Part shown: positions 31,061 to 31,700 of the stretch, one piece after another
How the letters are laid out: each line of letters begins with the position of its first letter
How positions within the stretch are numbered: the first letter of the stretch is position 1
NCBI GenBank assembly: GCA_048498995.1
Contig: JBEHWX010000071.1
Span: forward strand, 1 to 31,700
DNA: 31,700 nt
Reading direction: 5' to 3'
DNA from: JBEHWX01 sp048498995
GTDB taxonomy: Bacteria > Bacteroidota > Ignavibacteria > OLB7
The notes under the pieces: model-generated
Databases searched by the model: none
Seen by the model: the letters and a program-made list of their open reading frames with translations, nothing else
Told to the model about the DNA's origin: nothing
Position numbers and translations under genes: made by a program

Positions 31061-31633
31061 TCACCGGTCGCCGCCGATCCGAAGGTCGACGCCGATGCCG
31101 AGGCTATCCTCTCTCCCGATTGAATCGTTCGTGTCCCTGTCGTGCATGAGCGCATCGTTCGTATCCGCGGCGCTCATGCGTGTCGTGCTCGTACGTGCCA
31201 TGTTCGTGCGCGCGGCGCTCGTGCGCGCGGCGCTTGGGTCGATGCTCCGCCGCTCCATGCCGCTCGCGCCTCGATCCATCGGTGCTCTTCCGGCCGCCGG
31301 GCGCGCGAGCGAATCGTTCCGGCCGACCGCGTCGCTCTCGGCGCGCCCCGATCGTTCCGCCCCCGATGCCTGACCGCCGCCGGTGACGGCGCCGGGGAGC
31401 ATCGGCTCCCGCGTGGTCCGTCCGGTCGGCGATGCGGCTCGCGGCTCCGGTCGCGCGTCGCGCGGCGTTGAGGGAGCCATCAGGCGGGGCAGGAGTAGAC
31501 AGGCCAGCAGAATGGCCGCCGCGGTGAGCATCAGCGTCGTGGTCAGCTTGCCGAACCAGACATGCTCCACGTCGCGGCGCGCTCCATCGGCGGTTGCCTC
31601 CGGCACGGGCTTCAAGCCGGCGCCGGCATCCAC
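31061..31633 (-). CDS. Single-pass membrane protein with low-complexity repeats (tentative)
   Basis: 190 residues from a GTG; the true start may lie further upstream near the window edge. A membrane helix is seen at about 28-52 (KLTTTLMLTAAAILLACLLL). The rest is Arg/Ala/Ser/Thr-rich and ends in a loose five-residue repeat: TSAAR-TNMAR-TSTTR-MSAAD-TNDAL. It also has many Asp/Ser residues near the end (TNDSIGREDSLGIG). I recognise no family. Repetition at the DNA level (e.g. GTGCGCGCGGCGCTC twice near 31206) and a good membrane helix argue for a real gene, but coding is not certain. Confidence 0.45.
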   Translation of the reverse strand: MDAGAGLKPVPEATADGARRDVEHVWFGKLTTTLMLTAAAILLACLLLPRLMAPSTPRDARPEPRAASPTGRTTREPMLPGAVTGGGQASGAERSGRAESDAVGRNDSLARPAAGRAPMDRGASGMERRSIDPSAARTSAARTNMARTSTTRMSAADTNDALMHDRDTNDSIGREDSLGIGVDLRIGGDR

Positions 31634-31700
31634 CGCGAGCGGCCGGCGGCCGACGGATGAGCCGGACGCGGGGGGGGTTGTGGGGGTGGCCCCGTCCCCA

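Noticed and set aside
1..31700. tRNA, rRNA or riboswitch
   Set aside because: No cloverleaf with TTCGA-type arm and no known aptamer core could be made out by reading; a covariance-model scan would be needed to exclude small RNAs.

Overview
This is a high-GC bacterial window (roughly mid-60s % GC by eye) with about 29 supportable protein genes and no rRNA, tRNA or CRISPR array that I could see. Four proteins (starting at 5132-, 15042+, 26037-, 30912-) end in a typical type A C-terminal sorting domain of the type IX secretion system (T9SS): a 'PNP' segment, a 'D.LGR'-like strand, then 'PG.Y.' and a basic end. A fifth (27258+) carries a degenerate copy. T9SS is confined to Bacteroidota and relatives in the FCB group. 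Together with the high GC and frequent Shine-Dalgarno sites, this suggests a GC-rich lineage near Kapabacteria, Ignavibacteria or Rhodothermia. That placement is inference. No T9SS machinery gene lies in the window.

Layout. (1) 1-2240 is accessory in character. It holds tandem repeats, a perfect 34-bp palindrome, a tiny cationic protein, an XRE-type regulator with an operator-like palindrome, a short RadC/JAMM protein, and an AT-richer orphan gene. (2) 2423-7839 holds a Rof-like Rho-binding protein, a secreted Asp-box beta-propeller with a T9SS tail, and, divergent from it, a large TPR regulator with a C-terminal SARP-type DNA-binding/BTAD module. (3) 7938-14613 holds msrA, a three-member family of small lipoproteins whose middle member is a pseudogene, a Gly-rich protein ending in an 'SWFD' motif, a secreted unknown, an NmrA-like NAD(P)-binding protein and a FrnE/DsbA-like protein. 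(4) 15042-18479 encodes a 1145-residue PNGase F-like protein with a large LamG-containing insertion. (5) 18480-23172 is rich in repeats between small genes: an outer-membrane barrel, a GH25/DUF1906-like protein, a DUF6210-like protein and two membrane proteins. (6) 23173-26037 (minus) is a compact three-gene operon: T9SS cargo protein, ECF sigma factor, membrane anti-sigma factor. A 38-bp nested inverted repeat sits just upstream. (7) 26248-31633 holds an S51 peptidase E-like protein, a secreted phospholipase D-like protein, a VOC/glyoxalase protein, a second secreted propeller and a single-pass membrane protein.

How the genes fit together. The window is dominated by envelope and secreted products (T9SS cargo, lipoproteins, barrel, membrane proteins) plus two regulators that may control them: the SARP-like protein, possibly acting on the divergent propeller gene, and the sigma/anti-sigma pair, probably tied to its own co-transcribed cargo gene. 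Intergenic regions are unusually full of repeats, including a REP-like hairpin family (stem GCGCACG/CGTGCGC), a GCGTTCAATTGAACGC palindrome family and several tandem arrays. The best candidates for something new are the cargo-sigma-antisigma operon with its palindrome and the PNGase F fold split by a LamG insertion.
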